From Quadrisphaera sp. (GTDB lineage: Bacteria; Actinomycetota; Actinomycetes; Actinomycetales; Quadrisphaeraceae), in contig JARIBR010000284.1 of the NCBI GenBank assembly GCA_029258695.1, forward strand, positions 1 through 8,269: DNA of 8,269 nucleotides. Reading direction: 5' to 3'. The notes beneath the pieces are model-generated. The model was not told the origin of the DNA. It did no database searches and saw only the letters and a list, made by a program, of their open reading frames with translations. The translations under genes were made by a program, and so were the position numbers. Shown in pieces: positions 1 to 5,935 of the stretch. Every line of letters begins with the position of its first letter. Position 1 is the stretch's first letter.

Positions 1-21
1 TTGACGCCGGGGGCAGGATGA
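1..21 (+). CDS. Possible 3' end of an upstream gene (partial)
   Basis: Frame 1 is open from the left edge and ends in TGA at 19-21, giving only six residues (LTPGAG). The TGA overlaps the ATG at 18-20 as ATGA, the usual join between translationally coupled genes. AHSA1-type genes are very often preceded by an ArsR-family regulator in such an arrangement, so that is the likeliest identity. This is inference from context only; six codons identify nothing. Confidence 0.25.
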   Translation: MTPGAG

Positions 22-473
22 TCCGCATGGAGCAGGGCATCACCGTCACGCGGACGTTCGCCGCCCCGCGCCAGTGCGTGTGGGACGCCTGGACGCGACC
101 GGAGTCCTTCGCGCAGTGGTTCGGCACCGCCGCCGTCGAGGTGCCGCGGGACTCGCTGTCGATGGACGTGCGCCCCGGCGGGGGGTGGCACGCCGTCATG
201 CGCCTGCCCGGCGGCCCGGAGGTGGGCTGGCACGGCAGCTACCCCGCGGTGGTCCCGCCGGAGCACCTGGCCATGACGATCACCGAGGACGACGGACCGG
301 GCGAGGACTCCGGGAACCCGGTCACCGTGGACCTGGACGAGGTCCCCGGCGGCACCGTGGTGACGCTGACCCGCTCCGGGCGGCGGCTCAGCGAAGAGCA
401 GCAGCACGAGGCCGAGGCCGGGTGGGACGAGTTCCTCGACGCCATGGAGGAGGTGCTCGACGCGGCCGCCTGA
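18..473 (+). CDS. SRPBCC / AHSA1-like domain protein
   Basis: A 151-aa single-domain protein of the SRPBCC (START/Bet v 1) superfamily, in the group named after the Hsp90 co-chaperone Aha1 C-terminal domain. The opening pattern fits: a beta strand (GITVTRTFAAP, about residues 7-17), then VWDAWTRPESFAQWFG (21-36), the usual helix with a conserved W-[FT]-x-P-x-x-[FL]-x-x-WFG. Two features complete the family pattern. A Gly-Gly-x-W strand follows at 54-57 (GGGW), and a long amphipathic C-terminal helix starts near residue 123. The fold forms a hydrophobic pocket, but bacterial members of this subgroup mostly have no known ligand, so no reaction is assigned. No signal peptide or membrane segment is seen; it should be cytosolic. 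Two starts are possible. ATG at 18 overlaps the upstream stop. ATG at 27 has AGGA at 15-18 with an 8-base spacer and would remove three residues (MIR). Family call is firm, start uncertain. Confidence 0.88.
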   Translation: MIRMEQGITVTRTFAAPRQCVWDAWTRPESFAQWFGTAAVEVPRDSLSMDVRPGGGWHAVMRLPGGPEVGWHGSYPAVVPPEHLAMTITEDDGPGEDSGNPVTVDLDEVPGGTVVTLTRSGRRLSEEQQHEAEAGWDEFLDAMEEVLDAAA

Positions 474-526
474 GCCGCGGACGAGCCCGCCCGCCGCGGA
501 CGCGCCGCCGCCTCGTCGCGCCGGTC

Positions 527-532
527 TACGAT
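527..532 (+). promoter_or_regulatory. Probable -10 element of the ileS leader
   Basis: TACGAT matches the actinobacterial TAnnnT -10 pattern and lies just ahead of the first T-box structure. Transcription would start near 538-540, giving a leader of about 235 nt. No clear TTGACA-like -35 element is present about 17 bases upstream, where the sequence is GC-only. The call therefore rests on the -10 and its position. Confidence 0.5.
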
Positions 533-688
533 GACGCGCACAGGCACCGACCCGGCCATCACCGGTGAGCCTCCGGAAGAACGGCCGGCCCCCGCGGACC
601 GGCCCGGTAGAACCGGACGCGTCGCGCACGTCACGCGCCAGCAGCACCAACGAGAGGCCGCTCCACCGGCACGCCGCCGAGGAGCAGC

Positions 689-733
689 ACGCGGGGTGGT
701 ACCGCGGTGGGACCGGAGAGCCGGCCCCGTCGT
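689..733 (+). promoter_or_regulatory. T-box element and antisequestrator arm
   Basis: The core GGGGTGGTACCGCG (693-706) is a near-exact match to the T-box consensus AGGGUGGNACCGCG. Positions 689-696 (ACGCGGGG) can pair with 725-733 (CCCCGTCGT) over eight base pairs with one bulged base. This leaves TGGTACC as the tRNA-binding bulge. A further helix, CGAGGA 678-683 with TCCTCG 733-738, could extend the arm. That extension uses bases 735-738, which the sequestrator hairpin also needs, so the two states would exclude each other. The only clash is base 733, which either helix may take. This is hand pairing and the exact helix ends are uncertain. Confidence 0.75.
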
Positions 734-734
734 C

Positions 735-774
735 CTCGCACCGAGACGGTCGACGCGATGATCGAAGGTGTGAG
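735..774 (+). promoter_or_regulatory. Shine-Dalgarno sequestrator hairpin of ileS
   Basis: CTCGCACC (735-742) pairs with GGTGTGAG (767-774): eight consecutive pairs including one G-U, with a 24-base loop. The right arm contains the GG of the ribosome binding site GAAGG (764-768) and reaches the base just before the ileS ATG at 775. Forming this hairpin would block initiation. Uncharged tRNA-Ile bound to the T-box arm would favour the competing structure and expose the site. The pairing is visible in the sequence; the switch is inferred from the known translational T-box mechanism. Confidence 0.7.
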
Positions 775-3700
775 ATGAGCGCTCCCTACCCGAAGGCCTC
801 CGCGACCGGGGCCACGTCGGTGCCCGCCTCCCCGGCGCTGCCGGCCCTCGAGGAGGCGGTGCTGGCGTACTGGGACGCCGACGACACCTTCGAGGCCTCG
901 CTGCAGGCCCCAGGGGGAAACGCCGAGCCCGAGGACGAGTTCGTGTTCTACGACGGGCCCCCGTTCGCCAACGGCCTGCCCCACTACGGCCACCTGCTGA
1001 CCGGGTACGTCAAGGACGTCGTCCCGCGCTACCGCACCATGCGCGGCCAGCGCACCCCGCGCCGCTTCGGGTGGGACTGCCACGGGCTGCCCGCCGAGGT
1101 GGAGGCCGAGCGTCAGCTGGGGATCACCCACAAGTCCCAGATCGTGGACATGGGCATCGAGCAGTTCAACGACGTCTGCCGCACCTCGGTGCTGCGCTAC
1201 ACCGACGACTGGGAGGGGTTCGTCACCCGCCAGGCGCGGTGGGTGGACTTCGAGAACGGCTACAAGACCCTGGACACCGACTACATGGAGTCGGTGATGT
1301 GGGCGTTCAAGTCGCTGTGGGACAAGGGGCACGTCTACGAGGGCTTCCGCGTCCTCGCGTACTGCTGGCGCTGCGAGACCCCGCTGTCGGCCACCGAGAC
1401 CCGCATGGACGACGTGTACCGCCAGCGCCAGGACCCCACCGTGACCGTCGGGTTCCCGCTCACCTCGGGGCCGGCGGCCGGCGCGCGGGTGCTGGTGTGG
1501 ACCACCACCCCGTGGACGCTGCCCTCCAACCTCGCCATCGCCGTCGGGCCGGAGGTGGAGTACGTCGTGGTCCGGCCCGAGGGCGAGAGCGAGACCGGCC
1601 CGGTGCTGCTCGCCGCCGCGCGGCTCGAGCACCATGCCCGCGAGCTGGGCGAGAATCCCACGGTGGTCTCGCGCCACACCGGCGCGGAGCTGGTCGGCTC
1701 CACCTACACCCCGCCGTTCGCGTACTTCGCCGACGCGCCGAACGTCCACCAGATCGTGCCCGCCGACTACGTCACCACCGACGACGGCACGGGAGCGGTG
1801 CACACCGCCCCCGGCTTCGGCGAGGACGACGCCGCGGCCGTGGAGCCCTACGGCATCGAGACCGTCGTGCCCGTCGACGGCCGGGGGCGCTTCGACGCGC
1901 GGGTGCCGGACTACGCGGGCACCCACGTCTTCGACGCCAACGCCGACATCATCAGGGACCTCAAGGCCGCGTCCGCCGGGTCCAGCGACGGCCCCGTCCA
2001 GGCCGGCACCCTGCTGCTGCGCCAGGAGACCTACGACCACCCGTACCCGCACTGCTGGCGCGACGGCACCCCGCTGATCTACCGCGCGGTGTCCTCGTGG
2101 TTCGTGCGGGTGACGGCCTTCCGCGACCGGATGGTGGAGCTCAACGCCGACATCGACTGGGTGCCGGGCCATGTCAAGGAGGGTTCCTTCGGCCAGTGGG
2201 TCGCCGGCGCTCGCGACTGGTCGATCAGCCGCAACCGCTTCTGGGGCAGCCCGATCCCGGTGTGGGTCTCCGACGACCCGGCGTACCCGCGCACCGACGT
2301 CTACGGCTCCCTCGACCAGCTCGAGGCGGACTTCGGGGTGCGGCTGACCGACCTGCACCGGCCCTTCGTCGACGACCTGACGCGCCCCAACCCCGACGAC
2401 CCGAGCGAGCGCTCCACCATGCGCCGGGTCCCCGAGGTGCTCGACTGCTGGTTCGAGTCCGGCTCGATGCCCTTCGCGCAGGTGCACTACCCCTTCGAGA
2501 ACGCGGACTGGTTCGAGAGCCACTTCCCCGGGGACTTCATCGTCGAGTACGTCGGGCAGACCCGAGGCTGGTTCTACACGATGCACGTGCTCGCCACCGC
2601 GCTGTTCGACCGCCCCGCGTTCACCAGCGCGCTGGTCCACGGGATCGTGCTCGGCGAGGACGGGCGCAAGATGAGCAAGAGCCTGCGCAACTACCCGGAC
2701 GTGTCCGAGGTCTTCGCCCGCGACGGCGCCGACGCGATGCGCTGGTTCCTCATGTCCTCGCCCGTGCTGCGCGGCGGCAACCTCGTCACCACCGAGGCGG
2801 GGATCCGCGACGGGGTGCGTCAGGTGCTGCTGCCCCTGTGGAGCGCGTGGTCGTTCCTGGCGCTCTACGCGGGGGCGATGAAGGACGGTCAGGGCCGGCG
2901 CGGCTACGCCGGGCGGTGGAGCACGGACTCGACCCACACCCTGGACCGCTACGTGCTGGGGCAGACCCGGGTCCTCGTCGAGGACGTCACCGCGGCGATG
3001 GACACCCTCGACCTCGCAGGCGCCTGCGAGAGCGTGCGGGTCTTCCTCGACGGGCTGACGAACTGGTACGTGCGGCGCTCGCGCGAGCGCTTCTGGGGCA
3101 ACGACGACGACGCGCGGGCCGCCGTCGACACCCTGCACACCGTCCTCGAGGTGGTGTGCCGCCTCGCAGCCCCGCTGGCGCCGCTCACCACCGAGGAGGT
3201 CTGGCGCGGGCTGACCGGCGAGCGCAGCGTGCACCTCGCGCCGTGGCCCGACGCCGAGTCCCTGCCCGGTGACGAGGCGACCCGCGCCCTCGTCGAGGAC
3301 ATGGGCGTGGTGCGCGCGGTGTCCTCCTCGGCGCTGGCGCTGCGCAAGGCGAACGGGCTGCGCGTGCGTCAGCCGCTCTCGACGCTGACGGTCGCGGCGC
3401 CAGGCGTGCAGCGGCTGCGCCCGCTGGTCCCGCTCGTCGCGGACCAGGTCAACGTGCGCGACGTCGCCCTGGTCGACCTCGACGCCGCCGACGACGCCGC
3501 GGGCCGCTACGGCATCACCCAGCGGCTGAGCGTCAACGCCCGCGCCGCCGGCCCCCGGCTGGGGCGCCAGGTGCAGACCTGCATCGGGGCCGCGCGCACC
3601 GGTGACTGGTCGGTGGACGCCGCGGGAGTCCTCGTGGCCGGGGGGGTGGCGCTGGAGGAGGGCGAGTACGACCTGGTCACCGAGGCCACCGGCGCCGGTG

Positions 3701-3999
3701 ACGGCCAGGTGGTCGCGACGCTCCCGGGCGGCGGGTTCGTCGTCCTCTCCACCGAGGTGACCCCCGAGCTGGCGGGCGCCGGCTGGGCCGCCGACGTGGT
3801 GCGCGCGGTGCAGGACGCGCGCAAGGCCGCCGGTCTCGCGGTGGGGGACCGCATCGCGCTGACCCTGACGGTGCCCGGCGCCGAGCGTGCTTGGGCGAGC
3901 GAGCACCAGGACCGGATCGCCGAGCAGACCCTGGCCGAGGCCGTGGAGGTGGTCGCGGGCGACGTGGACGCCGTGGTGGTGGCGGTCGCGGCGCGCTGA
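775..3999 (+). CDS. ileS: Isoleucine--tRNA ligase, type 2 (eukaryote-like)
   Basis: Cytosolic class I synthetase charging tRNA-Ile with isoleucine at the cost of ATP, 1074 aa. The Rossmann catalytic core carries the HIGH-type motif HYGH (residues 70-73) in [19 protein letters not shown] (100-106) and KMSKS (632-636). The inserted CP1 editing domain, which hydrolyses mischarged Val-tRNA-Ile, shows [10 protein letters not shown] (243-252) and [15 protein letters not shown] (338-352). A Cys pair lies at YCWRC (196-200). The anticodon-binding domain has [12 protein letters not shown] (763-774), diagnostic of type 2 and eukaryotic enzymes. The C-terminus lacks the CxxC zinc finger of the E. coli type 1 enzyme. 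The ATG at 775 is chosen because GAAGG lies six bases upstream and the T-box leader ends there. The frame happens to stay open back to a GTG at 565, but that stretch is riboswitch. Expression should rise on isoleucine or charging limitation. Confidence 0.98.
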   Translation: MSAPYPKASATGATSVPASPALPALEEAVLAYWDADDTFEASLQAPGGNAEPEDEFVFYDGPPFANGLPHYGHLLTGYVKDVVPRYRTMRGQRTPRRFGWDCHGLPAEVEAERQLGITHKSQIVDMGIEQFNDVCRTSVLRYTDDWEGFVTRQARWVDFENGYKTLDTDYMESVMWAFKSLWDKGHVYEGFRVLAYCWRCETPLSATETRMDDVYRQRQDPTVTVGFPLTSGPAAGARVLVWTTTPWTLPSNLAIAVGPEVEYVVVRPEGESETGPVLLAAARLEHHARELGENPTVVSRHTGAELVGSTYTPPFAYFADAPNVHQIVPADYVTTDDGTGAVHTAPGFGEDDAAAVEPYGIETVVPVDGRGRFDARVPDYAGTHVFDANADIIRDLKAASAGSSDGPVQAGTLLLRQETYDHPYPHCWRDGTPLIYRAVSSWFVRVTAFRDRMVELNADIDWVPGHVKEGSFGQWVAGARDWSISRNRFWGSPIPVWVSDDPAYPRTDVYGSLDQLEADFGVRLTDLHRPFVDDLTRPNPDDPSERSTMRRVPEVLDCWFESGSMPFAQVHYPFENADWFESHFPGDFIVEYVGQTRGWFYTMHVLATALFDRPAFTSALVHGIVLGEDGRKMSKSLRNYPDVSEVFARDGADAMRWFLMSSPVLRGGNLVTTEAGIRDGVRQVLLPLWSAWSFLALYAGAMKDGQGRRGYAGRWSTDSTHTLDRYVLGQTRVLVEDVTAAMDTLDLAGACESVRVFLDGLTNWYVRRSRERFWGNDDDARAAVDTLHTVLEVVCRLAAPLAPLTTEEVWRGLTGERSVHLAPWPDAESLPGDEATRALVEDMGVVRAVSSSALALRKANGLRVRQPLSTLTVAAPGVQRLRPLVPLVADQVNVRDVALVDLDAADDAAGRYGITQRLSVNARAAGPRLGRQVQTCIGAARTGDWSVDAAGVLVAGGVALEEGEYDLVTEATGAGDGQVVATLPGGGFVVLSTEVTPELAGAGWAADVVRAVQDARKAAGLAVGDRIALTLTVPGAERAWASEHQDRIAEQTLAEAVEVVAGDVDAVVVAVAAR

Positions 4000-4035
4000 C
4001 GGCGGTGCCGGTGATGGCGGTGGTGGTCCAGCGGC

Positions 4036-4560
4036 TCAGAGGAACAGCTTGAAGCCCCGGTGGCTCGCCGTGAAGCCGAGCCGCTCGTAGAAGCGGTGGG
4101 CGTCGGTCCGGGTGTCGTCGGTCGTGAGCTGCACCAGGGCGCAGCCGCGGCGGCGAGCCTCGCCCGCCACCCAAGCCATCATCGCCGTGCCCAGGCCGTC
4201 CGACCGGTGCGCCCGGGCGACGCGTACCGCCTCGACCTGCGCCCTCAGCGCACCGCGTCGCGCCAGCCCCGGGAGGTACGAGACCTGCAGCGTCCCCGCC
4301 ACGTCCCCGTCGATGGTGGCGACCACCAGGTCGTGGGCGGGGTCGGCGTCGATCGCGGCGAAGGCCTCGAGGTAGTCCTCCAGAGCCCGCGGGTCGCGGG
4401 CGTCCTCGCGGCGGCTCGCGATCTGGTCCTCCGCGAGCAGCGCCACGACGGCGGGGACGTCCAGCGCGCACGCCCGCCGCAGCCGAGCGCGGCCGGCGCG
4501 CAGCTGGAGGTCCGTGGGCAGCGCGGCCGTCCGCTCCCGGGCGGACGGTGGTTCAGCCAT
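4036..4560 (-). CDS. GNAT-family N-acetyltransferase
   Basis: A 174-aa cytosolic protein with one Gcn5-related acetyltransferase domain, which moves an acetyl group from acetyl-CoA to an unknown amine substrate. The domain runs from about residue 25 to the end. The acetyl-CoA pyrophosphate-binding motif A is VEAVRVARAHRSDGLGTA (109-126), containing R-x-x-G-x-G at 119-124. Motif B is DAHRFYERLGF (153-163), followed by the short C-terminal strand GFKLFL. Residues 1-20 look unstructured. Its ATG lies within the last codons of the upstream marR-type gene (8-base overlap), and there is no purine-rich ribosome binding site just ahead, so translation probably depends on coupling to that gene. Convergent with ileS, 36 bases apart, with no terminator hairpin visible between them. 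Substrate unknown; a role in drug or metabolite acetylation under MarR control is possible but unproven. Confidence 0.93.
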   Translation of the reverse strand: MAEPPSARERTAALPTDLQLRAGRARLRRACALDVPAVVALLAEDQIASRREDARDPRALEDYLEAFAAIDADPAHDLVVATIDGDVAGTLQVSYLPGLARRGALRAQVEAVRVARAHRSDGLGTAMMAWVAGEARRRGCALVQLTTDDTRTDAHRFYERLGFTASHRGFKLFL

Positions 4561-5056
4561 CGGCCGCTGCGGGGGGCTGCTCGGTGTGCGTGCCCGTGGT
4601 GTCGGCGGCGATGGCGGTCATCTCGGTGAGGAAGCGGTGGATGGTCGCCAGCTCCTCGGGCCGGTAGCCGTCGAGCACGTGGGCCACCGCGGTGTCCAGC
4701 CCCCCGAAGTACTCGCGCCCCGCACGCAGGGCGGTGTCGGTGGGCGCCACGATGACGCGTCGGCGGTCGCGGAGGTCGCGGACGCGTCGTACGTGACCGG
4801 TGCGCTCGAGCCTGTCGATGAGACCCGTGACCGAGCCCGAGGCCAGCCCGAGGGCCTCACCGATGTGGCCAGGGGTGACCGGCACGCCCGAGGCCTCGGC
4901 CCTGACGAGGTGCACGAGCGCCTGGACGTCCGTGGGGTGGAGGTCCTGGCGGGCGGCGAAGTCCTGGCCGAGGGCGTAGAAGGCCTCGGTCATCTCCCTC
5001 AGCCGCCCCGCCACCCGCGGTACGGCGTCGCTGCGGTCGCTCGCGTCGTCAGCCAC
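4553..5056 (-). CDS. MarR-family transcriptional regulator
   Basis: A 167-aa DNA-binding protein of the MarR family, which act as dimers and usually release DNA on binding a small phenolic or similar ligand. The winged helix-turn-helix covers about residues 42-105: helix PTDVQALVHLVR, then VTPGHIGEALGLASGSVTGLIDRLERTGHVRR (60-91) with the recognition helix near 73-86. The wing is RVRDLRDRRRVIVAPT, with the family D-x-R-D-R-R pattern at 94-99. Helices on both sides form the dimer interface; the last 15 residues look disordered. The start is GTG at 5056, supported by GAGGGA eight bases upstream on this strand. The stop overlaps the start of the downstream GNAT gene, so the two form an operon. 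MarR regulators often control their own operon, so the acetyltransferase is the likely target. Confidence 0.94.
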   Translation of the reverse strand: MADDASDRSDAVPRVAGRLREMTEAFYALGQDFAARQDLHPTDVQALVHLVRAEASGVPVTPGHIGEALGLASGSVTGLIDRLERTGHVRRVRDLRDRRRVIVAPTDTALRAGREYFGGLDTAVAHVLDGYRPEELATIHRFLTEMTAIAADTTGTHTEQPPAAADG

Positions 5057-5088
5057 GGCTATCGTCCCTCTCGTTCTTCACCGGCCGA

Positions 5089-5124
5089 GGCACCCACCGG
5101 CTGGGATGAGGACACTCGGGTGCC
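5089..5124. repeat. Inverted repeat in the leader of the marR-type gene
   Basis: GGCACCC (5089-5095) is the exact reverse complement of GGGTGCC (5118-5124), with a 22-base spacer. A two-base bulge would let GCC/GGC extend the outer end. It lies 33-68 bases upstream of the GTG start, so it could be an mRNA leader hairpin or an operator. The spacer is long for a typical MarR palindrome, and GC-rich repeats of seven bases arise easily by chance here. Confidence 0.35.
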
Positions 5125-5245
5125 GGCGGGGGTGGCCTTATCACCCCTCCTCGCCGAAGGCTGACTCTCAGTGCTACGGGTGGCGGTAAAGACGCTCCAC
5201 AGTCTCGCCGCGCTCGTTGTCGGACGGCACGCTTACTGATCACAA

Positions 5246-5266
5246 TACACCTTCAACGTGTACCAT
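5246..5266 (+). promoter_or_regulatory. vapBC promoter with dyad, probably leaderless
   Basis: TACCAT (5261-5266) fits the TAnnnT -10 pattern. It ends six bases before the vapB ATG at 5273, so transcription would begin at or next to the start codon. A leaderless mRNA also explains why no Shine-Dalgarno sequence is present. The dyad TACAC (5246-5250) - 7 bases - GTGTA (5258-5262) overlaps the -10; a looser outer match, CAAT 5243-5246 with ATTG 5265-5268, extends it. VapB or VapBC complexes commonly bind such dyads to repress their own promoter. The sequence elements are visible; binding is inferred. Confidence 0.55.
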
Positions 5267-5272
5267 TGCTTC

Positions 5273-5485
5273 ATGCCGAGGACGCGGACGAACATCGAGA
5301 TCGACGACGATGCGGTGCGTCGCGTGATGGACCGCTACGGGCTGCGCACCAAGACCGAAGCGGTGGACAGGGCGCTGCGCTGGCTCGGCGGGATACCGAT
5401 GACCCGCGACGACGCGCTAGCCATGGAGGGGGCTCACGCCATCGGCGAGGTGCCGGAGGACCAGCCGCCCACCGGCGACACGTGA
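5273..5485 (+). CDS. vapB: VapB-type antitoxin, ribbon-helix-helix
   Basis: A 70-aa antitoxin that should bind and neutralise the adjacent VapC and repress the operon. The N-terminus has the ribbon-helix-helix signature of this VapB group: strand RTRTNIEID (3-11), helix AVRRVMDRYG (14-23), and second helix KTEAVDRALRWLG (27-39). The C-terminal half (41-70), rich in acidic residues and Pro, is the expected toxin-binding tail. The start at ATG 5273 is preferred over the in-frame GTG at 5258. Family members begin a few residues before the R-T-N-I-E-I strand, and the GTG lies inside the promoter dyad. The stop TGA overlaps the vapC GTG as GTGA, the normal antitoxin-toxin coupling. Family identification is by pattern; the subfamily number cannot be set from the sequence alone. 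Confidence 0.93.
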   Translation: MPRTRTNIEIDDDAVRRVMDRYGLRTKTEAVDRALRWLGGIPMTRDDALAMEGAHAIGEVPEDQPPTGDT

Positions 5486-5892
5486 TCCTCGCCGACACCT
5501 CCGCCTGGGTGGAGTTCGACCGCGCGACCGGCAGCCCGGCGCACCTGCGGATGCGCGAGCTGGTCGCGCACGGCGCTGTGCTGGCCGTGACCGAGCCGGT
5601 GCAGATGGAGATCCTCGCCGGCGCCCGCCACCCCGGCGACGAGCTGCGCTTGCGCGCCATGCTCGCGCGCCCGACTCTCCTCGCCGTCGATGCCGCCGTC
5701 GACTTCGACGCCGCGGCGAGCATCTACCGCAGCTGCCCCCGCGGCGGGGTGACCCCGCGCGGCATCGTGGACTGCATGATCGCCGCCGTGGCCTGGCGGA
5801 ACGGGGCCGCCCTGCTGGCCCACGACGTCGACCTGGACCGCGTGGCCACCGTGATGGGCATCACCGTGGACGAGGGCTCGTTGCGAGCCTGA
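5482..5892 (+). CDS. vapC: VapC-type toxin, PIN-domain ribonuclease
   Basis: A 136-aa single PIN domain. VapC toxins are Mg2+-dependent endoribonucleases that cut tRNA or rRNA and stop translation when the antitoxin is degraded. All acidic active-site residues are present: Asp5 in ILADTSAWVEF, Glu43 in VQMEILAG, Asp97 in GIVDCMIAAVAW, and Asp115 in LLAHDVDLDRVA, with Asp117 and Asp119 nearby. Length matches the family and the gene is intact, so the toxin should be active. GTG at 5482 is chosen because it puts the first catalytic Asp at position 5, as is usual, and overlaps the antitoxin stop. A longer open frame reaches back to 5266, but that part is the antitoxin read out of frame. The RNA target cannot be deduced. 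Ends 43 bases from the converging gene at 5936; no terminator is seen. Confidence 0.95.
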   Translation: MILADTSAWVEFDRATGSPAHLRMRELVAHGAVLAVTEPVQMEILAGARHPGDELRLRAMLARPTLLAVDAAVDFDAAASIYRSCPRGGVTPRGIVDCMIAAVAWRNGAALLAHDVDLDRVATVMGITVDEGSLRA

Positions 5893-5935
5893 CCGGCGGG
5901 AACCGGCGCGGACAGCACCACGTCGGACGACCTGC

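Larger units (their letters stand above)
539..774 (+). promoter_or_regulatory. T-box riboswitch, Ile-specific, translational type, ultrashort stem I
   Basis: Leader RNA that senses the charging state of tRNA-Ile and controls ileS. Stem I can form from GGCC at 554-557 with GGCC at 583-586. Inside it are the specifier ATC plus conserved A (558-561), a small upper hairpin CCGG 562-565 / 573-576, and the opposite strand AAGAAC (577-582) of the specifier loop. There is no room for the long distal stem I of Bacillus T-boxes. This matches the ultrashort class described for actinobacterial ileS leaders. Stem II carries the conserved GGTAGAACC motif at 606-614. The T-box element is at 693-706; its UGGU (697-700) is complementary to the ACCA end of tRNA-Ile, which has A73. 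No run of U follows, so attenuation is unlikely. Instead the ileS ribosome binding site can be masked (see the hairpin at 735-774). Pairings were made by hand, not by folding software. Confidence 0.93.
5057..5272. promoter_or_regulatory. Divergent intergenic region, marR-type gene / vapB
   Basis: About 216 bases separate the two divergent starts. Near the marR-type gene there is the GAGGGA ribosome binding site (complement of 5065-5070) and an inverted repeat at 5089-5124. Near vapB lies an AT-richer stretch, 5231-5272, with the promoter and dyad listed separately. The middle, about 5125-5230, shows GATAAG-like sequence on the minus strand (complement near 5135-5142), which might be a weak -10, but no confident promoter for the marR-type gene. 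No small gene is credible here. Confidence 0.6.

Noticed and set aside
565..774. In-frame N-terminal extension of IleS by 70 residues from a GTG at 565
   Set aside because: This stretch is the T-box leader (specifier loop, stem II motif, T-box element). The ATG at 775 has a ribosome binding site and fits the family N-terminus.
631..3906. Very long minus-strand open frame of 1091 aa opposite ileS
   Set aside because: Antisense shadow caused by high third-position G+C; the composition is Gly/Arg/His/Val-rich with no domain pattern, while the plus strand has all IleRS motifs.
4000..4035. Intrinsic terminator between ileS and the GNAT gene
   Set aside because: The 36 bases are GC- and G-rich but contain no stable inverted repeat followed by a T run on either strand.
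5049..5243. Small minus-strand open frame of 64 aa upstream of the marR-type gene
   Set aside because: It overlaps the marR-type start in another frame, is Arg/Pro-rich, and has no ribosome binding site or recognisable pattern.
5893..5935. Terminator between vapC and the DUF4365 gene
   Set aside because: The repeated ACCGGCG is a direct repeat; only a 4-bp CCGG/CCGG hairpin is possible and there is no T run.
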